A stretch of 46,840 nucleotides of DNA from NCBI GenBank assembly GCA_964601505.1, contig CAZRNR010000011.1, forward strand, positions 1 through 46,840, written 5' to 3'. This DNA comes from DRWZ01 sp964601505. Its GTDB lineage: Bacteria; Calescibacteriota; Calescibacteriia; Calescibacteriales; Calescibacteriaceae. The position numbers and the translations under genes are program-made. Shown in pieces: positions 1 through 8,690 of this stretch (positions are counted from its first letter, which is position 1; each line of letters starts with the position of its first letter). Below the pieces are notes generated by a model. The model was not told where the DNA came from and searched no databases. It was given only the letters and a program-made list of their open reading frames with translations.

Positions 1-478
1 CACGCCTCAGCACTCCCACCCTATCTCCCGTCTTCCCTAAAATAGAAAGAATAAACACATCTGGTTCATCAGATTCCAAAAAACTCTCTGCTTCTATCTC
101 ACTTATGTCAATTATCTCAAACCTGTGATATATCTCAGTAAAATCTGTCTTAAGAGAAAAAACATTTTTCATTCTGAGTTTTTCTTTACCTATGTAAATG
201 ACAATCTGGATAAGGGGGAGTTTATATTTTCTGTAAAGAGCGATAGCATACTGAAGCATTCTTTGAGGCATTGTTTCATCGTTTGATGTTTGGAACTCAA
301 TGTGAAGAAGGAAGGAACCTTTATGAGTTCTGATTATTCCAACGAAATCAGCTCTGAGGAGTTCCTGAATCTCTGTTGCAGCAGGTTTTATCTCAAGTAT
401 ATCAACTTTGAGAACAAGCTTAACGACAGCTTTTGCAGCAGATTCAAAAATTCCCTTTATCTCAGTATCAAATCTCAC
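1..478 (-). CDS. Rpn-family PD-(D/E)XK nuclease / putative transposase, partial
   Basis: An open frame on the minus strand runs off the left edge, so the C-terminus is missing. The visible ~159 residues carry the core of the Rpn / 'putative transposase' PD-(D/E)XK family: RADFVGII with a candidate metal-binding Asp, then LLHIEFQTSND supplying the E-x-Q variant of the (D/E)-x-K pair, then MPQRMLQYAIALYRKY and a hydrophobic IQIVIYIG strand. Family members are recombination-promoting nucleases or of unknown role. The start is placed at GTG 478 (VRFDTEIKGIFE), but the frame stays open upstream to a TGA near 640, so the start is uncertain. The flank at 479-934 holds no other intact gene. Confidence 0.75.
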   Translation of the reverse strand, partial: MRFDTEIKGIFESAAKAVVKLVLKVDILEIKPAATEIQELLRADFVGIIRTHKGSFLLHIEFQTSNDETMPQRMLQYAIALYRKYKLPLIQIVIYIGKEKLRMKNVFSLKTDFTEIYHRFEIIDISEIEAESFLESDEPDVFILSILGKTGDRVGVLRR

Positions 479-672
479 AAGGAAAATTTTGTAAATTTTT
501 CTAGCATAAAATGCTTTGTTGCATTCATCAAAAATTACCCTTTTGAATTTTGCGATTATAGTGCATTCCCTAATTTTTTGAAAGAAAATCTTAAATTTCT
601 TTATAGTTGTGTTATAGCTTTTTCTTGTAAAAGTTCAGGAAAGCACTATAATTTTCTCAAGGATGTGAGATA

Positions 673-906
673 ATGTACAGTTATACAATAAAAGAAACAG
701 GGGGAAAATATTTTCTGAAGGTTAAAAGTTTGAAATCTTTATCTGCTCACCCAAAAAGCAAAAAAACTTACAAATTCTCTTATCGCCTCCCTTGAAAATC
801 TACATAAAAAGCAGAGGAGCTTATAAATTCTGAAATTCAAAAAGATTTAAGAGTCCCAGATCACTTTACAATGAAATTTCAGTGTGTTTGAATGTGTTTG
901 CAACAA
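673..906 (+). repeat. Decayed dispersed repeat, copy A
   Basis: This stretch resembles 37687-37886 in the same orientation. Shared blocks include CAGTTATAC, AAATCTACATAAAA, GAGGAGCTTATAAA and AAAAAGATTTAAGAGTCC, ending near TTTGCAAC. Copy A starts with an ATG (MYSYTIKETGGKYFL...) but its frame stops at a TGA near 793 and continues in another frame (LENLHKK, then a KDLRV-like stretch). Both copies look like the decayed N-terminal part of one gene, perhaps an IS1634/IS4-like transposase ('G+YY/FLK ... GNLHK'), but that assignment is weak. The rest of 479-934 shows nothing else. Confidence 0.5.
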
Positions 907-934
907 AGTATTGACTTTTCATTTGTTGTGATTA

Positions 935-3406
935 TTATTCTACTATCACATTTATTATCCTGTTTTTGACATAGATTATCTGTTTTATTTTTTTGCTATT
1001 GATATATTTTGAGAACTTCTCAGATTTCAGAATTATGTTTTTCACCTCTTCCTGTTCTGAATCTTTTTGAATTTCTATTTCTCCTCTGAGCTTACCATTT
1101 ATCTGAACAGGTATTTTTATCATCTGTTCTTGAAGGAATATTGAGAGTTTTTCATAATCGTCAAGGCTTTGTTCAGCGATCATTTTATCTTTTCTTATTT
1201 TAGGTATATTTTGGTATAGCTCCTCACATACATGTGGGGCAAAGAGGGAGAAGATTTTAAGAAATCCAGCTGCAATGCTTGCGATACATTCTGCATCGTT
1301 TTTTGACTGAATTTTCTGTGTGTTTTGTATGAATTCTTCAAGGTGATTTATGAACTCCATCATCCGAGCCAGAGCTGTGTTGAAGCCAAGTTCCATGATA
1401 TCCTTATAGGCAGAGACCATTGATTTTGAATAAGCTTTTCTGAGTTCTGCTACTTTTTCAGATATATCATCTTGGAATATTTTTTCTTCTGATATTTCAA
1501 TATCGTATTCTTTTATGAGTTCAAAGATTGTAGAAAAGTTTTTCCATACCCTGCGTATGAACCTGTAGATTCCATTGACTCCTCTATCAGACCATTCAAG
1601 ATCTTTTTCAACTGGAGCGGCAAAAAGTATGAAGCATCTTGCAGTATCAGCACCATATTTTTTCACAACATCGTCCGGATCAACAACATTTCCCTTTGAC
1701 TTTGACATCTTAGCTCCATCTTTTATTACCATTCCCTGTGTTATAAGTTTTTTGAATGGTTCAGAGATTTTTATATAACCCAGATCTCTCAGGACCTTTG
1801 TGAAAAACCTCGCGTAAAGAAGATGTAATACTGCATGTTCTATGCCGCCTATATACATATCAACAGGCATGTATTTCTCAACGAGCTTTGAATTGAAAGG
1901 TTCCGTTGAGAAATCTACTTTTGATGTGTCTCCAGAAAGATAACCGAGAAAATACCACGATGATTCAACAAATGTGTCCATTGTGTCTTTTTCTCTTTTC
2001 GCTTCGGTATTGCAGTATGGGCATCTTGTATAGCTCCACTTTTCCATATCATCCATACGCTGTGGCAGTACAACAGGTAGGTTCCTTTCCACGACGGTTC
2101 CGCATTTTGGACAGTATATTATTGGGATAGGAGTTCCCCAGTATCTTTGTCTTGATATTCCCCAATCTCGGAGTTTATAGCTTACGGCGAAATCTCCTAT
2201 ACCTTTTTCTTTGGCGAATTGGGTTATTTTGTTCTTTGCTTCCTCCGAATTCATTCCAGAAAATTCTCCTGAATTTATAATTTTTCCAGACTCTTCAAAA
2301 GCTGCTGATGAAAAGTTATGCTCCCTATCATACGGAACAATAACAGGTTTTATAGGTATATTATACTTTCGTGCGAATTCAAAATCCCTTGAGTCATGAG
2401 CGGGAACAGCCATAATAGCACCTGTTCCATAATCTGGTAGAACATAGTTTGATACCCATATTGGAATTTTCTCATTGTTGAATGGATTTATGGCGTAGGC
2501 TCCAGTGAATACTCCGAGCATCTGTTCTCCTCTCTCTTCTTTTGTCATTCGCATCACTTTTTCGCAGAAGGCTTCAACTTCCATTTTATTTTCAGGTTTT
2601 GTTATTTCTATCACGAGTTCATGTTCTGGAGCCAAAACCATAAATGTCACTCCAAAAACCGTATCGGGTCTTGTTGTGAATATCTCAAGTTTTAGGTTTG
2701 ATCCAGCGATGGGGAAGTTGAACTTAGCTCCTTTAGATTTACCGATCCAGTCTCTCTGCATTTTCTTTACCCTTTCTGGCCACTCAAGATTTTTAAGTTC
2801 ATCAAGTAGTTCTTCAGCATATTTTGTTATCTTTAGGAACCATCCCCACATTTTTTTCTTTGTTATTGGTGTTCCGCATCTCCAGCATGATCCACCTACT
2901 ACTTGCTCATTTGCAAGGACTGTTTCGCAGCTCTGGCAGAAATTCACAAACCCCATTTTTCTGTATGCAAGTTGTTTTTCATACATTTTTATAAAGAAAA
3001 GTTGTTCCCATTTGTAGTATTCTGGTGATGAAGTATCTATTTCTCTGTTCCAGTCATAGGATATCCCAAGTTTTTTGAGCTGTTCCTTCATATGAGATAT
3101 GTTGTTTCTTGTCCATTCAGCGGGATGCACACCATGTTCTATTGCTGCGTTTTCAGCAGGGAGGCCAAAGGCGTCCCATCCGATTGGATGAAGAACATCA
3201 TAACCCTTCATTCTGTAAAATCTTGCAATGGCATCTCCGATTGAGTAATTCCTCACATGCCCCATATGTATCCTACCTGATGGATATGGAAACATAACAA
3301 GGATATACTTTTTCTCACCTACGCCCTTTAGACCAAAAGAGTTTCTTTCTTCCCATATTTTCTGCCATTTTGGTTCTATCTGTTGAGGTATGTATTCTTC
3401 AATCAT
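935..3406 (-). CDS. leuS: Leucyl-tRNA synthetase
   Basis: Class I aminoacyl-tRNA synthetase charging tRNA-Leu in the cytoplasm. The 823 residues are full length for bacterial LeuRS. The HIGH-type motif is HMGH at residues 47-50 and KMSKS is at about 565-569. The connective editing domain is present (TTRPDTVFGVTFMV), as are the family signature VLANEQVVGG and two Cys-pair zinc knuckles (CQSC/CWRC and CPKC/CPYC). The gene stands alone. Upstream of the ATG there is no Shine-Dalgarno (SD), but a TAATTT box lies 8 nt before it, fitting leaderless initiation. The neighbour beyond 3753 is on the same strand, but a 347-nt gap argues for separate transcription. Confidence 0.98.
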   Translation of the reverse strand: MIEEYIPQQIEPKWQKIWEERNSFGLKGVGEKKYILVMFPYPSGRIHMGHVRNYSIGDAIARFYRMKGYDVLHPIGWDAFGLPAENAAIEHGVHPAEWTRNNISHMKEQLKKLGISYDWNREIDTSSPEYYKWEQLFFIKMYEKQLAYRKMGFVNFCQSCETVLANEQVVGGSCWRCGTPITKKKMWGWFLKITKYAEELLDELKNLEWPERVKKMQRDWIGKSKGAKFNFPIAGSNLKLEIFTTRPDTVFGVTFMVLAPEHELVIEITKPENKMEVEAFCEKVMRMTKEERGEQMLGVFTGAYAINPFNNEKIPIWVSNYVLPDYGTGAIMAVPAHDSRDFEFARKYNIPIKPVIVPYDREHNFSSAAFEESGKIINSGEFSGMNSEEAKNKITQFAKEKGIGDFAVSYKLRDWGISRQRYWGTPIPIIYCPKCGTVVERNLPVVLPQRMDDMEKWSYTRCPYCNTEAKREKDTMDTFVESSWYFLGYLSGDTSKVDFSTEPFNSKLVEKYMPVDMYIGGIEHAVLHLLYARFFTKVLRDLGYIKISEPFKKLITQGMVIKDGAKMSKSKGNVVDPDDVVKKYGADTARCFILFAAPVEKDLEWSDRGVNGIYRFIRRVWKNFSTIFELIKEYDIEISEEKIFQDDISEKVAELRKAYSKSMVSAYKDIMELGFNTALARMMEFINHLEEFIQNTQKIQSKNDAECIASIAAGFLKIFSLFAPHVCEELYQNIPKIRKDKMIAEQSLDDYEKLSIFLQEQMIKIPVQINGKLRGEIEIQKDSEQEEVKNIILKSEKFSKYINSKKIKQIIYVKNRIINVIVE

Positions 3407-3753
3407 TTTTTAGGAAATTATTTAAACTAACTTGCTTGTTGTATTTGAAAATCAGTTTTTTGGTTTTCTCGGAAGCTAAATGATATTTATTGTTTTTCAA
3501 AGGAAGAAATTTCAAATTGCTTGCTTGATTTCATACAGAAAGTAAATTTTGTTGCAGAGTTTACTTTTCATTTGATTTTTCCATACGTATGTTCATGCTT
3601 TGTTTCATCAAACATGCTTTTTAAATATTAGGAACCAAAAATAAAATACATAAATCAGTGTTTTGTCTATAATTGCAACAGAGCAAATCATTATTTTTAG
3701 CTTGACTGTCAGATTACACACAATTCAATAGATCAACTTTGTAATTTTTTATT
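3407..3753. other. Non-coding gap upstream of leuS
   Basis: About 350 nt of AT-rich sequence separates the leuS start from the stop of the upstream oxidoreductase. No credible gene, tRNA or terminator stem was seen. The short string TTGCAACAGAG occurs near 3673 and again near 18889, with related TTGCAACAAAG near 897; these may be scattered relics. The leuS promoter should lie at its left end. Confidence 0.5.
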
Positions 3754-4851
3754 TCACTGAGCATTTTGGGAATTATTTAATCTTGGGAGAACTTTTTCGC
3801 ATAGTAGTTCCATAGATCTTTTTACTTTTTTATGATCAAGACCTCCGAGTCTTGTCCAGCATAATATATCTGTGAGTTTGTAGTTTTGCGCCAGAGATCT
3901 CATTTTCTCCAGGACATAATCTGGGTCTCCTACCAGGAATCCGTGAGAGAATGGACCTTCTTCAACAGTGTATTTAAATGTAAGTTTTCCGTTATCATAG
4001 GCTTTGATGTATTCTGATAATATGTTATGGAGATTAGAATAGAAGTCTTCTGATTTTGGGTATTTTACTGCTGGTATTAGTTGAGTGAATTTTCTGAAAT
4101 ACCACATACATGGTTTTTCAAAATCTCGAATAGCTCTTTCTCTGTCTTCATCAACATATACGAATACAAGGCTACATATTCTATATTCGTCTGGATTTTC
4201 ACCAAGATTTTCGAGTGTTTGTCTATATTCATTTATATTTTCTGGGCTTGCAAGCAGGGAAGTGAAAAGTAGATTCATTTTTTTCTGAGCTTGAAATTTT
4301 ATAGTTTGGGGATTAAAAGATGCTCCGAAAAATGGGGGATAGGGCTTTTGTAGAGGTTTTGGACGAACCTTTACTTTATTGAATTTAAAGAACTTACCAT
4401 GAAAATTCACTTCGTCTTCTGTCCATGCCATTTTTATTATCTGTAGCATTTCTTCAAACCTTTCCCTGCTTTCAGATATTGGTATGTTGTATCCTTCAAA
4501 CTCATGTGGTTGGTATCCTCTGCCAACTCCGAAATCAACTCTTCCGTCAGATAGTATATCTAACATTGCGAATTCTTCAGCAACTCTTATGGGGTTATGG
4601 AAGGGTAGGACAACAACTCCAGATCCGAGCCTTATTCTTTTTGTTCTTGCGGCTACAAATGAGGAGAGTACCTGTATAGATGGCATAACTCCATATTCAG
4701 AGAAATGATGTTCTGCAAACCATGCTGTATCAAGTCCGACCGCATCTGCAAACTCAATTATTTCTATATTCTCATTATAAAATTCTTTCTCAGTTTTTCC
4801 TTCAGCCGATTCAAAAAGATGTAGTAAGCCAACCCTTATTTTATTAAACAT
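3754..4851 (-). CDS. LLM-class flavin-dependent oxidoreductase (luciferase-like)
   Basis: Bacterial-luciferase-like TIM barrel that would use FMNH2 or F420 to oxidise an unknown organic substrate. All 365 residues fit the family: N-terminal VGLLHLFES, DTAWFAEHHFSEYG (the conserved WFAEHH segment), RIRLGSGVVVLPFHNPIRVAEE, LSDGRVDFGVGRGYQPHEF, and a C-terminal FLVGDPDYVLEKM. No neighbour indicates the substrate. It has its own promoter-like TAATAT box 7 nt before ATG and no SD. Exact function is unknown; the family assignment is secure. Confidence 0.9.
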   Translation of the reverse strand: MFNKIRVGLLHLFESAEGKTEKEFYNENIEIIEFADAVGLDTAWFAEHHFSEYGVMPSIQVLSSFVAARTKRIRLGSGVVVLPFHNPIRVAEEFAMLDILSDGRVDFGVGRGYQPHEFEGYNIPISESRERFEEMLQIIKMAWTEDEVNFHGKFFKFNKVKVRPKPLQKPYPPFFGASFNPQTIKFQAQKKMNLLFTSLLASPENINEYRQTLENLGENPDEYRICSLVFVYVDEDRERAIRDFEKPCMWYFRKFTQLIPAVKYPKSEDFYSNLHNILSEYIKAYDNGKLTFKYTVEEGPFSHGFLVGDPDYVLEKMRSLAQNYKLTDILCWTRLGGLDHKKVKRSMELLCEKVLPRLNNSQNAQ

Positions 4852-4864
4852 AAAGTATATATTA
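4852..4864 (-). promoter_or_regulatory. -10-like box for leaderless oxidoreductase gene
   Basis: On the minus strand TAATAT is followed by ATACTTT and then the ATG. The 7-nt gap puts the expected transcription start at the start codon. No SD is present. Confidence 0.5.
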
Positions 4865-4977
4865 ATACTTAATACTTTGGGATGTTATTTTTTGAAAGTT
4901 TTGATAAAGGGATTGAAGAAATCAGATATTTGCTGTGAAATTGAATTTGGAGGAGATTTGTTTTTACTATATACTAT

Positions 4978-6192
4978 ATGCGATTTGGCGATATAGAGGA
5001 GGCGATAGATATTCTTAAAAATGGTGGAATAATAATCCTTGTAGATGATGAGAGTCGCGAGAATGAAGGGGATATGGTTCTTCCAGCTGAGTTTGCAACT
5101 CCTGATAAGATAAATTTCATAATAAAGGAAGCTCGCGGTCTTCTGTGTGTTGCGATAACCGAAGAGATTGCAGAGAGACTAGAACTTACTCCCATGGTTA
5201 TACATAACAATGCATTGCATGGGACTGCCTTTACTGTTTCCATTGACGCAAAAGATGGTGTGGATACTGGAATATCTGCATACGATAGAGCTTTGACTAT
5301 CAGGAAGATAGCTGACCCAAATTCAAGACCTTCAGATTTTGTAAGACCTGGGCATGTCTTTCCTGTTGTGGCTAAACCTGGAGGAGTTCTTGTGAGAGCT
5401 GGGCATACAGAAGGTTCAACAGATCTTTGTAAGCTTGCAGGCATTGCCCCAGCTGCTGTTATATGTGAGATAATAAAAGATGATGGAACTATGGCTCGCT
5501 TGCCAGATCTCGTGAAAATCGCTGAAAAATTTGGACTTAAAATATTCAAAATAGAGGATATAATAAAATACAGACTTAAAAGAGAAACACTGGTTAGAAA
5601 GGTAGTTGAATCAAGGTTACCAACAGAGTTTGGAGAGTTCAAAATTCAGGTTTGGGAAAATGTATTAGATAAGACTCAGAATGTTTCAATCACTATGGGT
5701 GAGATAAAACCTGATGAACCAGTTCTTGTGAGAGTCCATTCAGAATGCCTTACCGGTGATGTTTTCGGATCTCTTCGGTGTGATTGTGGAGTTCAGCTCA
5801 GATCTGCTATGAAAATTATAGCAGATGAGGGAAAAGGAGTTCTGGTATATATGCGGAAAGAAAGCATGGGAAAAGTTCATGAGGGAAGGGGGATAGGCCT
5901 TATAAAGAAGCTTGAGGCATACAATCTTCAGGATCAGGGACTTGATACCGTTGAAGCAAATGAAGCTCTTGGATATCCACCAGATCTCAGAGATTATGGG
6001 ATTGGAGCGCAGATTTTAAGATCTCTTGGAGTTGGGAAGATACGACTTATAACAAATAATCCGAGAAAAATAGTTGGTCTGAAAGGATATGGAATGGAAG
6101 TTGTTGAGATAGTTCCAGTTTCTGTAAAACCTAATCCTGAGAATGAAAGATATCTGAAAACAAAGAAAGAGAAGTTAGGGCATCTACTTTAG
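4978..6192 (+). CDS. ribBA: RibBA: DHBP synthase / GTP cyclohydrolase II
   Basis: Bifunctional first-step enzyme of riboflavin synthesis, making 3,4-dihydroxy-2-butanone 4-phosphate from ribulose 5-phosphate and opening GTP to the diaminopyrimidine. The N-terminal RibB half (about 1-200) shows DDESRENEGDMVLPAE and HTEGSTDLCKLAG. The RibA half (about 205-404) shows RVHSECLTGDVFGSLRCDCG, whose three Cys bind zinc, and the RGIGLIKKLEAY and NNPRK segments. Length 404 is normal. It is followed after 6 nt by argG, so the two are likely co-transcribed. A GGAGGAG lies about 20 nt upstream, too far for an SD; TACTAT 7 nt before the ATG suggests leaderless initiation. No FMN-riboswitch-like leader was seen. 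Confidence 0.97.
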   Translation: MRFGDIEEAIDILKNGGIIILVDDESRENEGDMVLPAEFATPDKINFIIKEARGLLCVAITEEIAERLELTPMVIHNNALHGTAFTVSIDAKDGVDTGISAYDRALTIRKIADPNSRPSDFVRPGHVFPVVAKPGGVLVRAGHTEGSTDLCKLAGIAPAAVICEIIKDDGTMARLPDLVKIAEKFGLKIFKIEDIIKYRLKRETLVRKVVESRLPTEFGEFKIQVWENVLDKTQNVSITMGEIKPDEPVLVRVHSECLTGDVFGSLRCDCGVQLRSAMKIIADEGKGVLVYMRKESMGKVHEGRGIGLIKKLEAYNLQDQGLDTVEANEALGYPPDLRDYGIGAQILRSLGVGKIRLITNNPRKIVGLKGYGMEVVEIVPVSVKPNPENERYLKTKKEKLGHLL

Positions 6193-6198
6193 AGCATT

Positions 6199-7359
6199 AT
6201 GAAAGTCGTTTTAGCTTACTCTGGTGGGCTTGATACTTCAGCAGTTTTGCTTTATCTGAAAGATAAGGGTTTTGATGTGATCGCTTTCTGTGCAGATATT
6301 GGTCAGGAGGAAGATTTTGATCTTGTGAAAAAAAGGGCATTGCAGTTTGGTGCAAGTAAGGTCATAGTTGAAGACCTCAAAGAAGAATTCGTTAGAAATT
6401 ATATATTTAAAATGCTTAAAGCGAATGCAGAATATGAAGGATATCTTCTTGGGACATCTATAGCGAGACCTGTTATAGCTAAAAGGCAGGTTGAAATAGC
6501 CATCAGAGAGAAAGCCGATTTTGTCGCTCACGGTGCCACGGGAAAGGGAAATGATCAGATAAGATTTGAGTTGGCGTATATGAAGCTCGCTCCACATCTC
6601 AAAATAATCGCTCCATGGAGAGAGTGGAGTTTTCAATCAAGAAAAGATCTTGTTGATTTTATAAGAACTAAAGGGTTTGATGTAAGTTATGAAGAAAAAC
6701 AATATAGTGTTGATGAAAATATAATGCACACGAGTTTTGAAGGCGGAATAATAGAAGATATACAAAAACCTTATCCTTTGCATATATTCAGAAAGGTCGT
6801 TCCACCGGAAAAAGCAGATGAGAAGGGAGAAGAAATAGAATTAGATTTTGAAAACGGCGAACCGATTGCTTTAGATGGTAAGAAACTCTCTCCTGTAGAA
6901 ATCCTGATTGAACTCAATAAAATTGGTGGAAGAAACGGTATTGGGATAAGAGATGTTGTTGAGACAAGAGCAAATGGTATTAAATCAAGAGGAATATATG
7001 AAACCCCAGGTTTTGAAATATTGCTTTTTGCGAAAAAAAACCTTGAAGCTATAACGATTGACGGGAATGTAAGGAAGCTCATCTCCCTTCTATCTCCAAT
7101 TTATTCAGAGCTTGTTTATAAGGGATTTTGGTTTTCTGAAGAAAGGGAAGTCTTGCAGACCCTCTTTGACAAAGCTTGTGAAAAGATTACAGGAAAAATA
7201 AAGCTTTTTTTGTATAAGGGCAATATCCGTATTCTTTCAAGATCATCTCCCAATTCTGTTTATAAAAAAGATATTGTTAGTTTTGAGACATCCGGTGATA
7301 TAGTTAGATGGGCAGAGGGATTTATAAGAACTCTTGGCCTGAGGTTCTTGGTTAGATGA
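6199..7359 (+). CDS. argG: Argininosuccinate synthase
   Basis: Joins citrulline and aspartate with ATP, the penultimate step of arginine synthesis. The N-terminal PP-loop is clear (LAYSGGLDTSAVLLYL, residues 4-19), followed by GTSIARPVIAK, AHGATGKGNDQIRFE and APWREW, all family signatures. Length is 386; the bacterial enzyme is usually about 400. It starts 6 nt after ribBA with no good SD, so translation probably depends on the upstream gene. The ornithine carbamoyltransferase gene argF lies 37 kb away in the same window, so the arginine genes are dispersed. Confidence 0.96.
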   Translation: MKVVLAYSGGLDTSAVLLYLKDKGFDVIAFCADIGQEEDFDLVKKRALQFGASKVIVEDLKEEFVRNYIFKMLKANAEYEGYLLGTSIARPVIAKRQVEIAIREKADFVAHGATGKGNDQIRFELAYMKLAPHLKIIAPWREWSFQSRKDLVDFIRTKGFDVSYEEKQYSVDENIMHTSFEGGIIEDIQKPYPLHIFRKVVPPEKADEKGEEIELDFENGEPIALDGKKLSPVEILIELNKIGGRNGIGIRDVVETRANGIKSRGIYETPGFEILLFAKKNLEAITIDGNVRKLISLLSPIYSELVYKGFWFSEEREVLQTLFDKACEKITGKIKLFLYKGNIRILSRSSPNSVYKKDIVSFETSGDIVRWAEGFIRTLGLRFLVR

Positions 7360-7372
7360 TTTTTGGTTCCTG

Positions 7373-8287
7373 TCAAATTATGTTTTCAAGAGCAGATTTT
7401 ATATCGGGATACTTAAATTTAAAACCTTTCTCTATGAGAAAAGAAGGTCTTATTCTCTGACTTATACTTATCGTTTCTCTAACGAAATCTTTCCCAAGGA
7501 TCAATTCAAGGATTATCTGTGGTATGCTTATTATTTTTCTTTTTTTGATTTGTGAGATTGTTTTGATAAACTCATTTGCTTTCACAGGGTTAGGTGATAC
7601 ACAGTTTATCACTGTTTCAGGAAGTTTCAGCATTTTGCCTGCCGCATCTTTATCATTTTTTTCAAATTTCCCCTCTATTATATCCTTTATCACCTGTATG
7701 AGGTCATCAATGTGTATCCAAGATATGTAGTTTTGCCCCTGTCCGAATGGATTTACAATAAAAAAGGGAGTTATTGATGATGATATTATCTTAGCCTTTT
7801 TATCTAGAACTACCCCTATTCTAAGTATATAGAGTTTGGAACTTTCTACTTTTTTCGCCTCTTGTTCCCACATATTGCACACATTTGCAAGAAAGGAATT
7901 ACCTACTTTTGATTTTTCATCTTTTTCTTCATTTCCTGTATCTCCGTAGTATCCTATTGCAGATGCGTTTATAAGTTTTTGAGCTTTTATTTTTTCTGCA
8001 AGTTCAACCACTGTTTTTGTTGAATTCAAACGACTTTCTAGTATTTTCTTCTTTGTAGCTTTTGTCCATATTTTACCTATGTTTTCCCCTGCAAGGTTGA
8101 TAATTATTTTTTCTCTTTCTGTTTTGAGTTTTTCTATCCATTTTTCTTCAAATATCTCTCCCCATTCAAGTAGGTTTTCTTTCCATTCAGATTTTTTTCT
8201 TGTTATAGTTATGATCTTATCATTTTTTCCTAGCTCACTTATGAGTTTTTGACCTATCAGCCCAGTTCCACCTGCAACTATGATCAT
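7373..8287 (-). CDS. TIGR01777-family NAD(P)-dependent epimerase (YfcH/SDR39U1-like)
   Basis: Atypical short-chain dehydrogenase with an N-terminal Rossmann motif VAGGTGLIGQKLI (residues 4-16), INLAGENIG, and the family markers LINASAIGYYGDTG and LRIGVVLDKKAKII. Near the C-terminus it has a DUF1731-like RPSFLIEKGFKFKYPD. The family is about 300 residues, matching the 304 here. Its substrate is unknown. It converges on argG with only 13 nt between stops. A consensus TATAAT sits 9 nt before the ATG and no SD is visible. Confidence 0.9.
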   Translation of the reverse strand: MIIVAGGTGLIGQKLISELGKNDKIITITRKKSEWKENLLEWGEIFEEKWIEKLKTEREKIIINLAGENIGKIWTKATKKKILESRLNSTKTVVELAEKIKAQKLINASAIGYYGDTGNEEKDEKSKVGNSFLANVCNMWEQEAKKVESSKLYILRIGVVLDKKAKIISSSITPFFIVNPFGQGQNYISWIHIDDLIQVIKDIIEGKFEKNDKDAAGKMLKLPETVINCVSPNPVKANEFIKTISQIKKRKIISIPQIILELILGKDFVRETISISQRIRPSFLIEKGFKFKYPDIKSALENII

Positions 8288-8302
8288 TCTAATAAAATTA
8301 TA
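8288..8302 (-). promoter_or_regulatory. TATAAT box 9 nt from the epimerase start codon
   Basis: Minus-strand TATAAT (8297-8302) is followed by nine nt and ATG. It is one of the clearest cases in the window of a -10 hexamer placed for a leaderless mRNA. Confidence 0.6.
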
Positions 8303-8354
8303 TACAATTTATTCCCTTATTTTGTTTGTATGTATTTTGTTTTTCAATTTTTCA

Positions 8355-8582
8355 TTAGAGCATGATTTTCTTTCTTATTAACGGTTTTCTTTTTATCTCT
8401 CGTATAAGGAGATTCGGTTTCCTACCCCTTCTTTCTGGTGGTGGGGGAGGATTGATCTTGTTCATTTCAACTACTGTATCGCTTATGTATCCACATATAA
8501 GGCATCTGAATGTTTTTACCGTTCCCTCTACCGTTGTTATTACGTCAAGAAAGGTAAAGCCATTACATCTTTTGCACCTCAT
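8355..8582 (-). CDS. Small CxxC zinc-ribbon protein
   Basis: A 75-residue basic protein of unknown function. The N-terminus MRCKRCNGFTF and the FRCLICGYI pair form a likely four-Cys zinc ribbon (residues 3-30). The tail is proline- and arginine-rich (NPPPPPERRGRKP), which could bind nucleic acid; this is inference. The ATG is supported by a strong SD-like GGAGGAAGGA just upstream, unlike most neighbours. That SD is fully inside a 12-bp hairpin (8587-8617). It sits alone between the divergent symporter gene and the epimerase gene. Confidence 0.75.
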   Translation of the reverse strand: MRCKRCNGFTFLDVITTVEGTVKTFRCLICGYISDTVVEMNKINPPPPPERRGRKPNLLIREIKRKPLIRKKIML

Positions 8583-8586
8583 TTTA

Positions 8587-8617
8587 GTTCCTTCCTCCTT
8601 TTGCTGGAGGAAAGAAC
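8587..8617 (-). promoter_or_regulatory. Hairpin burying the SD of the zinc-ribbon gene
   Basis: In mRNA sense GTTCTTTCCTCC, loop AGCAAAA, then GGAGGAAGGAAC form a 12-bp stem with one G-U pair. The 3' arm is the SD itself and ends 4 nt before the ATG. No U-tract follows, so it is not a terminator. Base-pairing would block ribosome access unless melted or bound. Confidence 0.6.
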
Positions 8618-8690
8618 CTTCAACGCTCCCATTAGGAATTTATCGGAATAAGTAAAAAATGGTTAAGTAATTTATATTTTTTCATTCATA

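Noticed and set aside
290..673. 127-codon plus-strand open frame
   Set aside because: It lies antisense to the Rpn-family frame, which has clear family motifs, and reads as low-complexity Ser/Phe-rich text.
2505..3017. 170-codon open frame antisense to leuS
   Set aside because: Shadow frame within leuS; no independent support.
4865..4977. FMN riboswitch upstream of ribBA
   Set aside because: The leader is too short and shows none of the conserved RFN stems; the promoter appears to lie at the start codon.
4974..5642. 222-codon antisense open frame across ribBA
   Set aside because: Shadow of a strongly conserved gene; Ser/Pro-rich with no motif.
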